This document shows positions 1-8,552 of a stretch of 64,000 bases of DNA, one piece after another. The DNA comes from AR5 sp041497115 (GTDB lineage Bacteria; Methylomirabilota; Methylomirabilia; Rokubacteriales; CSP1-6). Position numbers and translations under genes: made by a program. Location: assembly GCA_041497115.1 (NCBI GenBank), contig JBGQFW010000005.1, positions 1 to 64,000 on the forward strand, read 5' to 3'. The notes under the pieces are model-generated. The model was not told where the DNA came from, did no database searches, and saw only the letters and a program-made list of their open reading frames with translations. How positions within the stretch are numbered: position 1 is the stretch's first letter; each line of letters begins with the position of its first letter.

Positions 1-429
1 CTACCTCGTGATCGTGAGCATCTCGGGCACGTCCTGGCTCGTCAGCTCGGCCAGGCTCATCGTGTCCAGCATCTGCGTGATCGCCGCCTGCAGCTTCTTG
101 ACCGGCAACCGGAGGCTGCAGCGCTCCATCTGCGGGCACTCGCTGTCCTCCAGGCAGGAGACGATGTTGATCGGCCCCTCGAGCGCGCGGATCACCTCGC
201 CCACCGAGATCTCCGCCGGCCGGCGGCTGAGCACGTAACCGCCCTTGGGGCCGTTGTAGCTCACGATCAGCCCCTGCTTGGCGAGCCGCTGGAGGATCTT
301 GGCCAGCAACTCCTGTGGAATGGAGAACTCCTCCGCGATACGCTTGGCGCTGACGGCCCCCTCGTCATGAATGGCGATGTAGTGGATCGCCATGAGGCCG
401 TAATCGGCGCGCTTGGTGAAGCGGAGCAT
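1..429 (-). CDS. Rrf2-family transcriptional regulator, IscR-like
   Basis: A 142-residue DNA-binding regulator of the Rrf2 family. The start was set at position 429 because it opens with the family's usual MLRFTKRADYGL and has a GGAGGA ribosome site just upstream; an in-frame start at 468 would add 13 atypical residues. A winged helix fills the N-terminal half. Near the C-terminal half, a CLEDSEC...C run gives C-x5-C-x5-C, the same spacing as the three [2Fe-2S] ligands of IscR. It therefore probably senses Fe-S status or redox state; this is inferred from the ligands. It is divergent from a glutamate-type dehydrogenase, and the shared 114-base gap carries its own promoter and inverted repeats, so it likely controls itself and the dehydrogenase. 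No isc or suf genes lie alongside. The gene is complete: its stop occupies bases 1-3. Confidence 0.9.
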   Translation of the reverse strand: MLRFTKRADYGLMAIHYIAIHDEGAVSAKRIAEEFSIPQELLAKILQRLAKQGLIVSYNGPKGGYVLSRRPAEISVGEVIRALEGPINIVSCLEDSECPQMERCSLRLPVKKLQAAITQMLDTMSLAELTSQDVPEMLTITR

Positions 430-467
430 CCTCTGTTCCTCCCGGGCCGCGACGGCTGAGCCCGACA

Positions 468-499
468 CCGACGGTTTTGGTCGGCGACTGTTTCAGTCG
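468..499. promoter_or_regulatory. two adjacent inverted repeats, candidate Rrf2 operator
   Basis: Two dyads sit back to back in the divergent gap. The first is CCGAC (468-472) with GTCGG (480-484) over a 7-base spacer. The second is CGACTG-TTT-CAGTCG (485-499), with perfect 6-base arms. The second overlaps the predicted start point of the Rrf2 transcript. Binding by the Rrf2 protein is inferred from position and symmetry only. Confidence 0.5.
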
Positions 500-500
500 G

Positions 501-529
501 ATTCTCACACCGGGCGGGCGTCTTGTCAA
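501..529 (-). promoter_or_regulatory. sigma-70-type promoter of the Rrf2 gene
   Basis: On the minus strand a perfect TTGACA (524-529) is followed by a 17-base spacer and GAGAAT (501-506, 4 of 6 matches to the -10 consensus). This predicts transcription starting near 494, inside the palindrome at 485-499. The arrangement suits autorepression by the regulator. Confidence 0.6.
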
Positions 530-543
530 CGGAAAGGGCTCTG

Positions 544-1806
544 ATGACTGAGAAATCCGACTACGACTCGCCGATGCTACGAACCGCCCTGGCCCAGCTG
601 GACCAGACGGCGGCGCGGCTGGGGCTGGATCAGGGCATCCACGAGCGCCTTCGGCACCCCCGACGGGCGCTGGTCGTCTCCATCCCGATTCGCAAGGACG
701 ATGGAAGCACAGCAGTATTCACTGGTTACCGCGTGCACCATAACTCGGTCCTTGGACCCACCAAGGGCGGGCTCCGGTACGCCCCGGACGTGGACCTGGC
801 CGAGGTGAGCGCCCTGGCGATGCTCATGTCCTGGAAATGCGCCCTCATGGGGCTGCCCTACGGCGGCGCCAAGGGTGGGGTGCGCTGCGAGCCCCGCACG
901 ATGTCGCGCACGGAGCTCGAGCACCTCACGCGGCGCTACACCGCCGAGATCATCCTGCTCATCGGCCCCGACATGGACATCCCGGCCCCCGACATGGGCA
1001 CTGACGAGCAGACGATGGCGTGGATGATGGACACCTACGCGATGACGCAGGGACGGACGGTGCCCGGGGTCGTCACCGGCAAGCCGCTGATCATCGGCGG
1101 CTCGGCCGGCCGCCGCGAGGCCACCGGCCGCGGCATCGTCTACGCGCTCTACCAGGCCGTGCGTCGGCTCGGCCAGGAGCTGCGCGGGCGCAAGGTGATC
1201 GTGCAGGGGTTCGGCAACGTCGGCTCGGTCGCCGCGCGGCTGCTCTGGCGCGAGGGGTGCGTGATCGCCGGCGTCAGCGACGTCAAGGGCGGGATCTACA
1301 GCTCGAGCGGGATCGACATCCGCCAGCTCGAGGTCCACGTGGCGGAGGCGGGCGGCGTCGCCGGCTTCCCCGGCACCGAGCCGGTCTCCAACGCCGACCT
1401 GCTCACCCAGCCGTGCGACATCCTGGTCCCCGCGGCGATCGGCTCCGTCATCCGCGGTGAGAACGCCGACCGCATCAAGGCCACCATCGTCGCCGAGGGC
1501 GCCAACGCTCCCACGACGCCGGAGGGGGACGCCATCCTGCGCGACCGCGGCGTCACCGTCATCCCGGACATCCTGGCCAACGCGGGCGGTGTCGTCGTCT
1601 CGTACTTCGAGTGGGTGCAGGGGCTGCAGTTCTACTTCTGGCAGGAGAGCGAGATCATCGCGCGGCTGCAGGAGATCATGACCCGCGCGTTCACGCGCGT
1701 CGCGACGCTGGCCACCAAGGAAGGCACCGATCTGCGGACGGCGGCGCTGATGGAGGGCGTGGGGCGCGTCGCCGAGGGCTACCGGATCCGCGGGCTGTAT
1801 CCCTAG
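544..1806 (+). CDS. Glu/Leu/Phe/Val dehydrogenase
   Basis: A 420-residue cytosolic oxidative deaminase of the glutamate dehydrogenase family, converting an amino acid (most likely glutamate) reversibly to its 2-oxo acid with NAD(P). Visible hallmarks are GPTKGGLRY near residue 75 and the catalytic-lysine loop LPYGGAKGG near 110. The Rossmann motif GFGNVGS lies near 224, and a late NAGGVVVSYFEW stretch also matches the family. Length matches the usual 410-430. ATG at 544 is preferred over an in-frame TTG at 523 because GGAAAGGG lies 5-6 bases before it. The gene is divergent from the Rrf2 regulator, which may govern it. Its stop overlaps the stop of the convergent galT-like gene through a shared CTAG. 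Confidence 0.92.
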   Translation: MTEKSDYDSPMLRTALAQLDQTAARLGLDQGIHERLRHPRRALVVSIPIRKDDGSTAVFTGYRVHHNSVLGPTKGGLRYAPDVDLAEVSALAMLMSWKCALMGLPYGGAKGGVRCEPRTMSRTELEHLTRRYTAEIILLIGPDMDIPAPDMGTDEQTMAWMMDTYAMTQGRTVPGVVTGKPLIIGGSAGRREATGRGIVYALYQAVRRLGQELRGRKVIVQGFGNVGSVAARLLWREGCVIAGVSDVKGGIYSSSGIDIRQLEVHVAEAGGVAGFPGTEPVSNADLLTQPCDILVPAAIGSVIRGENADRIKATIVAEGANAPTTPEGDAILRDRGVTVIPDILANAGGVVVSYFEWVQGLQFYFWQESEIIARLQEIMTRAFTRVATLATKEGTDLRTAALMEGVGRVAEGYRIRGLYP

Positions 1807-2792
1807 CGGGGCTCCCAGGCGCCGCGGAGGGCGGCGGCGGCCGCCTCCGGCGGGGTCTCGTTGATGAAGATCCCGCCGAGCCGGTTGACGCGCTCGGGCT
1901 GGGCGAGGACCTCGATGTGCCAGTGGTAGTCGTCGCGGATGGTGGCCCAGTCGCCCTGAAGGATTCGCGAGCGCAGATTCGGCGCCGTGTGCAGGGCTAG
2001 CTCGTAGCCGGGGTCGTCGAAGGCGCGCGCGACGGCGGTGAAGCCGTTCGACAGCAGGCGCGCCAGGTCGCGCGCCGAGTCGGCGGTGAGCGAGTCCTCG
2101 TAGGAGCAGGCGTGCTGGCGCGGCACGATCCACAGATCGAGCGGCCCCCGCGGCGCGTACGGCACCAGCAGGGCGAACGAGGGCGTCAGCCGCACGATCC
2201 GCTCCTCGGCGGCGATCTCCTGGCGCAGGATGTCGCAGTAGAGGCACCGACGCTTGTACTGGTAGTACTCGCGCGCCTCCCGCAGCTCGCGCCGCGTCTC
2301 GTCGAACACGATCGGGATCGCCGTCACCCGCGAGTAGGGATGGTGGGACGCCACCCCCGGCTTCTTGTGCCGGCGCGAGATGAGGATGTCGCGGATCTGG
2401 CCATCGCGCTTGAGGTCGAGCAGCCGGTCCCGGTACATCCACAGCACGGTCTCGATCTGCTCGAGCGACATCGTGGCGGGCGTGTCGTCGTGACGCGGCG
2501 ACTCGATGATCAGCTCGCTGGCGCCCCGCGGGGTGATCATATCGAACATCCCCACTCCCTCGCGGGCCAGCTCCCACTCGACGCGGAAGTAGGCGTCCAC
2601 CTCGGCCACGACCCGGACCGTCCAGTCGGGGGCGTTGGCGGGCGACCCCTCTTTGCGGTAGGCGGCGATCTCGTCGCCCGCGAGCGCCTCGGCGCCCGGA
2701 CAGTACGGGCAGGGTTCGTCGAGCGTGGGGGGCGCCTTGGGGCGGATGAGCGCCCACTGGCCCCGGGTGGGATCCTTGCGAAGCTCGTCCAG
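1803..2792 (-). CDS. galactose-1-phosphate uridylyltransferase-like protein with altered active site
   Basis: A GalT-family (HIT superfamily) nucleotidyltransferase of about 329 residues. Visible features are an N-terminal CPYC pair, a CLYC pair near residue 182 and the C-terminal DYHWHIE motif. The family active site H-P-H-(G/S)-Q is instead H-P-Y-S-R (near residue 152), so the nucleophilic second histidine is tyrosine and the glutamine is arginine. Canonical UMP transfer is therefore doubtful; a different substrate or loss of catalysis are both possible. The first ATG/GTG/TTG is GTG at 2609, but the frame stays open upstream and encodes the expected ELRKDPTRGQWALIRPK-like start. I place the start at a CTG (2790-2792), 4 bases after the TPR gene's stop and 8 bases after AAGGA. 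It is the last gene of the MoxR/VWA operon. Confidence 0.75.
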   Translation of the reverse strand: MDELRKDPTRGQWALIRPKAPPTLDEPCPYCPGAEALAGDEIAAYRKEGSPANAPDWTVRVVAEVDAYFRVEWELAREGVGMFDMITPRGASELIIESPRHDDTPATMSLEQIETVLWMYRDRLLDLKRDGQIRDILISRRHKKPGVASHHPYSRVTAIPIVFDETRRELREAREYYQYKRRCLYCDILRQEIAAEERIVRLTPSFALLVPYAPRGPLDLWIVPRQHACSYEDSLTADSARDLARLLSNGFTAVARAFDDPGYELALHTAPNLRSRILQGDWATIRDDYHWHIEVLAQPERVNRLGGIFINETPPEAAAAALRGAWEPR

Positions 2793-2796
2793 CGCT

Positions 2797-4152
2797 CTAG
2801 TCCTTGAGCTGGCTCTTGAGCTTCTTGAGATGCTGGCGGGCGACGTCCACCCAGTCCTTCTCCGAGGGGAGCTGGGAGGCGAGCGCGATGTAGCGCTCCC
2901 ACTGCGCGACGGCTTCCTTGGGATCCACCTTCTCGTACACGGCGGCCAGGTTGTACATGGCGTTGCTGTGCTTGTCGTCGAGCTCGATCACGCGCTTGTA
3001 CTCTTCGAGGGCCTCCTTGTAGAGCCCCTTGTCCTCGTAGACTTCGCCCAGCCCCATCCGCGCGTCCACCGAGCTCGGGTCGAGCTCGATCGCCTTCTTG
3101 TACGCGGTGACGGACTCGTAGTAGAGGCCCTTCTCCGCGTAGTAGATCTTCCCGAGGGCCATGTGGACTTTCGGGTTGATCGGGTTGTAGCCGAGCGCCT
3201 TCGAGTAGGCGCCGATGGCGCCGTCGACGTCGCCCTTGGCCGCCTTGGCGTCGCCGAGGCCGACGTACGCGTCGGCGTAGAACGGACGCAGCTCGATGGC
3301 CTTGGCGTAGGCCTCCACCGCCTGCTCGAACAGCCGGCGCGGCGCCGCCAAAAACAGGTCGCCGAGCATCTTGTGCGGCTCGGGATACCCCGGATCGAGC
3401 TGGATCGCCGCCCGGAAGTCGCTCGCCGACTTCCACCGGTTGCCGAGATCCTGGTGGACGGTGCCGCGCGCGTACTGGGCGACGGCGAAGCTCGGATCGA
3501 TCTCGATCGCGCGCGACAGGAGGTCCACCGCCTGCTCGTTACCGTCCTGCCCCGGCCGCTCGTCCATCGCCATCTGCGCCCGCGCGTACAGCTCGAACGC
3601 CTTGAGCGAGTGCGTGGGCTGGGTGGCCTTGTCCATCCGCTTGATCTCGGCGTCGCCGAGCGTGACCTTGAGCGCCCGCGCGTAGGCGAGCGCCAGCGGC
3701 GCCAGCCGCGCGAGGAGGTCGGCCTCGCCGGTCACGATGGGCTCGAGCGACACCGGCTCGGTCGGCGCCGGCTTGATCTCGAGCAGGCGCGGCTGGATCA
3801 CGTAGTCGGTCCCCTTGCGCTCCACCCGGCCGAAGAGCGCCGCGTCCACGTGCAGCGTGCGGGCCGTCTGGACCACGACCGGCTCGCCCCACGCCTCGGG
3901 ACGGCCGACCGACCGCTGGCGCCCGCGATCCACCTGCACGAAACCCGCGTGCTGGGCGAGGCCGAACATGACGAGCTCGGCGACGCCCTCCCCGACCCAG
4001 CGCTCCTCGGGGTTGAGGGCGCTGGCGTCGAACGGCACCACGAGGATCGCCCGGGGCTTGGTCGCGGCCTCGGCGCCGCCGACCATCAGGGCCGTCGCGG
4101 CCACGAGCACGCGCGCCCACCGTACGACGCGTCCGGGGTCTCGCATCATCAT
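2797..4152 (-). CDS. exported TPR protein with TolB-N/CsgG-like N-terminal domain
   Basis: A 451-residue protein starting with MMMRDP, overlapping the TGA of the upstream VWA gene (ATGA junction) behind a GGAGGG ribosome site. A signal peptide ends at about residue 30 (GGAEAA). A domain of about 120 residues beginning RAILVVPFD and including a VGEGVAELV stretch resembles the N-terminal fold of TolB/FlgO-type proteins. At least six consecutive 34-residue TPR units follow (ALNP/ELDP-type repeats). TPR proteins are regular members of Bat/MoxR operons, where they serve as scaffolds; a periplasmic adaptor for the VWA proteins is the likely role. The precise partner cannot be read from sequence. 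Confidence 0.8.
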   Translation of the reverse strand: MMMRDPGRVVRWARVLVAATALMVGGAEAATKPRAILVVPFDASALNPEERWVGEGVAELVMFGLAQHAGFVQVDRGRQRSVGRPEAWGEPVVVQTARTLHVDAALFGRVERKGTDYVIQPRLLEIKPAPTEPVSLEPIVTGEADLLARLAPLALAYARALKVTLGDAEIKRMDKATQPTHSLKAFELYARAQMAMDERPGQDGNEQAVDLLSRAIEIDPSFAVAQYARGTVHQDLGNRWKSASDFRAAIQLDPGYPEPHKMLGDLFLAAPRRLFEQAVEAYAKAIELRPFYADAYVGLGDAKAAKGDVDGAIGAYSKALGYNPINPKVHMALGKIYYAEKGLYYESVTAYKKAIELDPSSVDARMGLGEVYEDKGLYKEALEEYKRVIELDDKHSNAMYNLAAVYEKVDPKEAVAQWERYIALASQLPSEKDWVDVARQHLKKLKSQLKD

Positions 4153-7100
4153 GTGCCCTCCCGCGTCTCCACGCCGACCTCGCGGCGACGACGCCACCTG
4201 GACGGACGGAGCCGGTCCCCCAGCCGGGCGAAGCCCCCCGGACCGAGCCGCCGCAGCGCCACGTCCGGAATCAGCAGGAACGCCGCCAGCCCCACCAGCC
4301 ACGGCCAGATGTCGACCGCGATCCGAGACTGCCGGCGACCCTTGAGGAAGGCCTCGCGCGGGGCCCCCAGCGGGCCGCCGCCGGTCAGCTCAGTCAGCTC
4401 GTGCAGCAGCGTCTCGTCCACGCCGAGGTCGCGCAGCTCCTGCGCATACGGTACCACCAGACCGGCGAGCTGCGAGCCGATCACCCGATCGCCCTTGCGC
4501 TGGGCCATGCCCACCAGGTACACGCCCTCGCCGGGAGCCGGGAAGCGTCCCCGGTAGCGGCCGGGGGCGATCTGCTCGAGCTCGACCACCGTCCGCTCGC
4601 GATTGGGCGCGACCACGCCGATCTGCGAGTCCAGGAAGTTGATGAACTCGCCCTTGGCGTCCACCGCGTCCACCACCACCTCGCCGGTGGTGTCGATGCG
4701 CTGCACGGTCGCGGTGGTGTCGCTGCGAATGCCGCTGCGCAGGGTCCAGCGGGTGAGCTGGGCCCAGAACTTGTTGAAGTCCCGCCAGCGCAGCCACAGC
4801 ACGCCCCACTTGGCCTTGGCGTCGGAGGTGAACGCCGCCGCCCGCCCCAGGCCGAACCGCCAGGTGGCCAGCACCGGGTCCTCCTGGTGGCTCATCAGCA
4901 CCAGCTCGGCGGTCGGCTTCAGCGTGGTCGCCACGTAGCCGCCGAGCGGCGGCACGTTCTTCCAGTCGATCTCCTGCATGGCCTCGTGGGCGGGCGCCGT
5001 AAGCTGGGGCTTGAACGGCTGCTCGACCAGCGAGGCCTTGGAGGCGAGCTGCGTCTCCAGCGTGAAGATGCGCGGGATGGTCTGCGAGTCCTCGGTGTAG
5101 TAGAAGCGGCCCCGCCCCCACTTGGCGATGTCCACCATGAGCTGGACGTCGGCGTCCTTGCCGATCGCCACCGTCGAGACGGTGATCTTGTCCTTGGACA
5201 TCCGGCGCAGGAGCCCCTGGAAGTCGCCGCGGGTCATCTGGCCGTCCGAGAGGAAGATCACGTGCTTGAGCAGCGCGGGGCGGTCGAACAGGACGGCGTA
5301 GGATTCCTTGAGCGCCGGATAGCCGTCGGTGCCCCCGCCCGCCTTGATGGTGGCGATCGCGTGGTGGATGGCGGACTTGTCCCGCGCCGCCCGCACCGGC
5401 GAGTCCCAGATGAACTCGGTGTCCCACGACATCACGCCGACCTCGTTGCGCTCGTCGAGCAGGTCCACCACGAGGTGGGCGGCCTCCTTGGCGAGGTCGA
5501 GCTTGGTGATCTTCTCGTCGGTGGACATGGCCATCGAGCCCGAGCGGTCGATCGAGAGCACCACCGCGAGGCTGGGGATCTCGACCTTCTGCTTGACCTC
5601 CATCGTCACCGGCAGCGCTTCCTCGACGGGCGTGCGGTAGTAGCCGCCGAGCCCGAAGCTCTCCTCGCCGCCGATCATCATGAGCCCGCCGCCGTAGTCG
5701 CGGACGTAGTCGCGGATCAGCGTCATCTGCGGCCGCGTCAGCTTCAGCGACGAGACGTTCGACAGAACGACTCCGTCGAATCTCTGCAGCCCGGCGAGAT
5801 CCTTGGGCACCCCGGGCGGCTCCACCACCGTCACGTCGATGTTCTGCGAGCGCAGGGCCGTCGCGAGCGATTGGGCGTGCGAGCGGTCCTTGTCGGCCAG
5901 CAACACCTGAGGCCGCCCGCGCACGACGACGGTGCCGACGGCGCGGTTGTTCTCCTCGATGGTGTCGCCCTCGACCTCGATCGCCGCCTGGTACACGTGG
6001 ATGCCGCTCTGGTCGAGCGCCTGCCGGTAGGCGAAGACGTTCTTGCCGGCGGTCATCCGCACGATCTGCGAGCCGAGGAACTCCCCGTTGCGGAACAGCG
6101 ACACGCGCCCCTGCGTCTCCTTGTGGCTCCACACCACGAGCTTGGCCTGGAACGGCTCGCCGTACTTCACCTCCTGCGGCAGGACCATCGACTCGGCGAC
6201 GACCTCCTGCGTGAAGGTGAGCGGCGCGGCGACGTAGTAGAGATCCGCCCCGGCGTTCTTCGCGGCCTGCGCCCCCGCCAGCGCGTTGCCACTGTTCTGA
6301 CGGCCGTCGGTCAGCATGACGATACGGTTGGCGTGGCCCGGCGGCAGCGTGGCCAGGGCGAGCTGGATCGCCTGGAAGATGTCGGTGCCGCGCCCGCCCA
6401 CCTGGGCCCGCGGCCGATCCACCACCGGCCGGTTGGACAGCGGCTGGTCGACCACCGCCTGCTCGCCGAAGACGATCACGCTGTGGCGGTCCCCCGGACG
6501 CATGCTGCGGACCGAGTCGGCGACGAAGCGGTAGGCGCGCTCGCGGGCGGTCAGGCTGATGCTGTCCGAGCTGTCGAGCAGGAACACGACGTTCTGCCGG
6601 TCCACCCAGCGCGGCAGCGCGGGCCGGGCGAGGGTGAGCGCCAGCACCACCACGAGGGCGCCGCGCATCGCCAGCGCCCAGCGGTCGCCGGCCTCCCGGG
6701 GCAGCGCCAGCCGCCCCGCGCTCTGGCGCCGCCAGTAGAGCAGCCCCTCGACCACCAGCAGCAGGATCGCGACGGTGACGAACAGCGGCCACAGCTCGCG
6801 CTGCACCGGCACCGGCGCCGGCGCTTCGGCCCGGCCGCCCGTCGGCGCCGGCAGCGGGCGCGGCGCCAGGTTCGACTCGTCGGCGTCCATGAGGTTCACG
6901 GCCACGCGCATGTCGCCGCGCGCCGTCGAGATCGTGTAGAGGCCGACCTCGTCGGTCTCCGTGAAGCTGAGCGCGCCGCGCGTGATCGGCGCCTTCACGG
7001 CGCGCCCGCTCGGCGTGGTCACGGTGGCCGAGGCGATGCCGTGGGCCATCGGCAGGAAGATCGGCTGGCCGGCCGCGAATTGCAGGCTCGACTGGTCGAG

Positions 7101-8552
7101 GGCGGCCGGGTGCAGCCAGCGCAGCGTGTTGGACAGGATCAGCGGGAACGCGACGCGCAGCGGGAAGTCCGTCTTGAACAGATCGAAGCCGATGACGATG
7201 GCCTTGCGGTCCTGCTCCTCGAGCGCGTAGATCAGCGGGCCGCCGACCGCCTCCACCAGCGGCCGTCCCGCCGCCAGCGGCCGCAGGCGCATGGCGTCCT
7301 CGATCGCGACCTTGGCGAACTCCACGTGCCGCATCACCGGATGGCTGTGGTCCCAGTCCATGATCGTGGGCTGCTCGATGCGGCCGAGGACCTCGATCGG
7401 CACGTCGCCCGGCACCGTGTTGACGAACACGAAGCGCCCGGCGCCCACGCGTGGGAGGTTGACCGAGTCGAGGACGACCACGTCGGCCTCGCCCATGCCA
7501 CCCTCGTACTGCTCGGGCGTCTTCACGTCGAGCGCGACCTGGGGATCGGTCTTGAGGACTTTTTCCAGGAACAGGTTGCCGGGGCTGACCAGCGTCACCG
7601 CGATCTTGCGGGGCGGCGGCAGCACCGCCCACGCCACGTTGTCGCTGAAGAGGTCGTCGTTGATGTGCAGCCGCGCCGCCACCGCGCCGCCGCCGGTGTG
7701 GGTGAACGGCAGCACCACCGACCGGCGCACGCTCGGCTCCAGCGTCAGCGACTTCTCGGCCAGCGTGCGGCCGTCCATCTCGAGCGAGAAGTCGAAGGTC
7801 TGCGCCTCCGGCGTGTAGTTCACCATCGAGACGTACGCCTGGTAGTCGAACGAGCCCGCGTAGCCCTTGCGGACGGACAGGTTGGTGATGCCGACGTTCT
7901 GGCTGCGCCGCCCGACGCCGATCCAGCGCACGCGGGGATCGGTCGTCTCCGGCGAGGTCCCCAGGGCGTAGGCGCCGTCGGTGAAGACGTGGATCTCGGC
8001 GCGCGGGTCGGCGCCGACGAGGGCGCGGGCCGTGCGGACCGCCTCGGGCAGGCGGTTGGGCAGGTCGCGGGCGTAGGCGGAGCGGATCGCCGCCAGCGCG
8101 CGATCGTGGTCACGAGTGAGCGCGGCGGAGACGGTGGGCTGCACGCCGGCCTCGACCACCATCACCTCGGCCGCCTCGCCCAGCCGCCGCACCAGCTGCA
8201 GGGCCTCGCCGCGCGCCGCCTCGAAGCGGGAGGGCGGCACGTCGCGCGCCTTCATGGACGCCGACACGTCGAGGACGATCACGACCTTGCGGGCGCCCTC
8301 GCCCATGACGGTGACGATGGGACGGGCCAGCGCCACCGTCAGCGCGAGCAGCGCGAGGATCTGGAGGATCAGCAGCGGGTCGCGCTGAAGCCGCTGGAAG
8401 AACGTGGACGCCTCGCGATCGCGGAGCGCGGCGTCCCACAGGAGCAGGCTCGACACCCGCCGGTCGCGCCGCCGCACCTTGAGAAAGTAGAGGAGCACCA
8501 GCGGCAGCGAGAGCGCGAAGATCGCGAAGGCCAGCGGCGAGAGGAACGTCAT
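4149..8552 (-). CDS. membrane protein fusing three von Willebrand A domains (BatA-like plus glutamine-amidotransferase-like module)
   Basis: A 1467-residue protein. Residues 1-25 and about 58-80 are membrane segments of the BatA N-terminal type, leading into a first VWA domain with a DVSAS metal site at 95-99. A beta-rich region follows, then a membrane segment near 587-605. A second VWA domain has DSSDS at 660-664. A class-I amidotransferase-like fold spans about 880-985 (GGGLMMIGGEESFG), and a third VWA domain carries DRSGS at 1002-1006. A last membrane segment lies near 1415-1435, with a basic cytoplasmic tail. In most genomes these modules are two or more separate proteins. The gene sits between DUF58 and TPR genes, overlapping both by 4 bases. 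By family analogy it forms a MoxR-remodelled envelope complex; its cargo is unknown. Confidence 0.85.
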   Translation of the reverse strand: MTFLSPLAFAIFALSLPLVLLYFLKVRRRDRRVSSLLLWDAALRDREASTFFQRLQRDPLLILQILALLALTVALARPIVTVMGEGARKVVIVLDVSASMKARDVPPSRFEAARGEALQLVRRLGEAAEVMVVEAGVQPTVSAALTRDHDRALAAIRSAYARDLPNRLPEAVRTARALVGADPRAEIHVFTDGAYALGTSPETTDPRVRWIGVGRRSQNVGITNLSVRKGYAGSFDYQAYVSMVNYTPEAQTFDFSLEMDGRTLAEKSLTLEPSVRRSVVLPFTHTGGGAVAARLHINDDLFSDNVAWAVLPPPRKIAVTLVSPGNLFLEKVLKTDPQVALDVKTPEQYEGGMGEADVVVLDSVNLPRVGAGRFVFVNTVPGDVPIEVLGRIEQPTIMDWDHSHPVMRHVEFAKVAIEDAMRLRPLAAGRPLVEAVGGPLIYALEEQDRKAIVIGFDLFKTDFPLRVAFPLILSNTLRWLHPAALDQSSLQFAAGQPIFLPMAHGIASATVTTPSGRAVKAPITRGALSFTETDEVGLYTISTARGDMRVAVNLMDADESNLAPRPLPAPTGGRAEAPAPVPVQRELWPLFVTVAILLLVVEGLLYWRRQSAGRLALPREAGDRWALAMRGALVVVLALTLARPALPRWVDRQNVVFLLDSSDSISLTARERAYRFVADSVRSMRPGDRHSVIVFGEQAVVDQPLSNRPVVDRPRAQVGGRGTDIFQAIQLALATLPPGHANRIVMLTDGRQNSGNALAGAQAAKNAGADLYYVAAPLTFTQEVVAESMVLPQEVKYGEPFQAKLVVWSHKETQGRVSLFRNGEFLGSQIVRMTAGKNVFAYRQALDQSGIHVYQAAIEVEGDTIEENNRAVGTVVVRGRPQVLLADKDRSHAQSLATALRSQNIDVTVVEPPGVPKDLAGLQRFDGVVLSNVSSLKLTRPQMTLIRDYVRDYGGGLMMIGGEESFGLGGYYRTPVEEALPVTMEVKQKVEIPSLAVVLSIDRSGSMAMSTDEKITKLDLAKEAAHLVVDLLDERNEVGVMSWDTEFIWDSPVRAARDKSAIHHAIATIKAGGGTDGYPALKESYAVLFDRPALLKHVIFLSDGQMTRGDFQGLLRRMSKDKITVSTVAIGKDADVQLMVDIAKWGRGRFYYTEDSQTIPRIFTLETQLASKASLVEQPFKPQLTAPAHEAMQEIDWKNVPPLGGYVATTLKPTAELVLMSHQEDPVLATWRFGLGRAAAFTSDAKAKWGVLWLRWRDFNKFWAQLTRWTLRSGIRSDTTATVQRIDTTGEVVVDAVDAKGEFINFLDSQIGVVAPNRERTVVELEQIAPGRYRGRFPAPGEGVYLVGMAQRKGDRVIGSQLAGLVVPYAQELRDLGVDETLLHELTELTGGGPLGAPREAFLKGRRQSRIAVDIWPWLVGLAAFLLIPDVALRRLGPGGFARLGDRLRPSRWRRRREVGVETREGT

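Noticed and set aside
577..2757. 726-residue minus-strand open frame across the dehydrogenase gene
   Set aside because: Low-complexity Arg/Ala/Gly translation antisense to a well-recognised gene; an artefact of very high GC.
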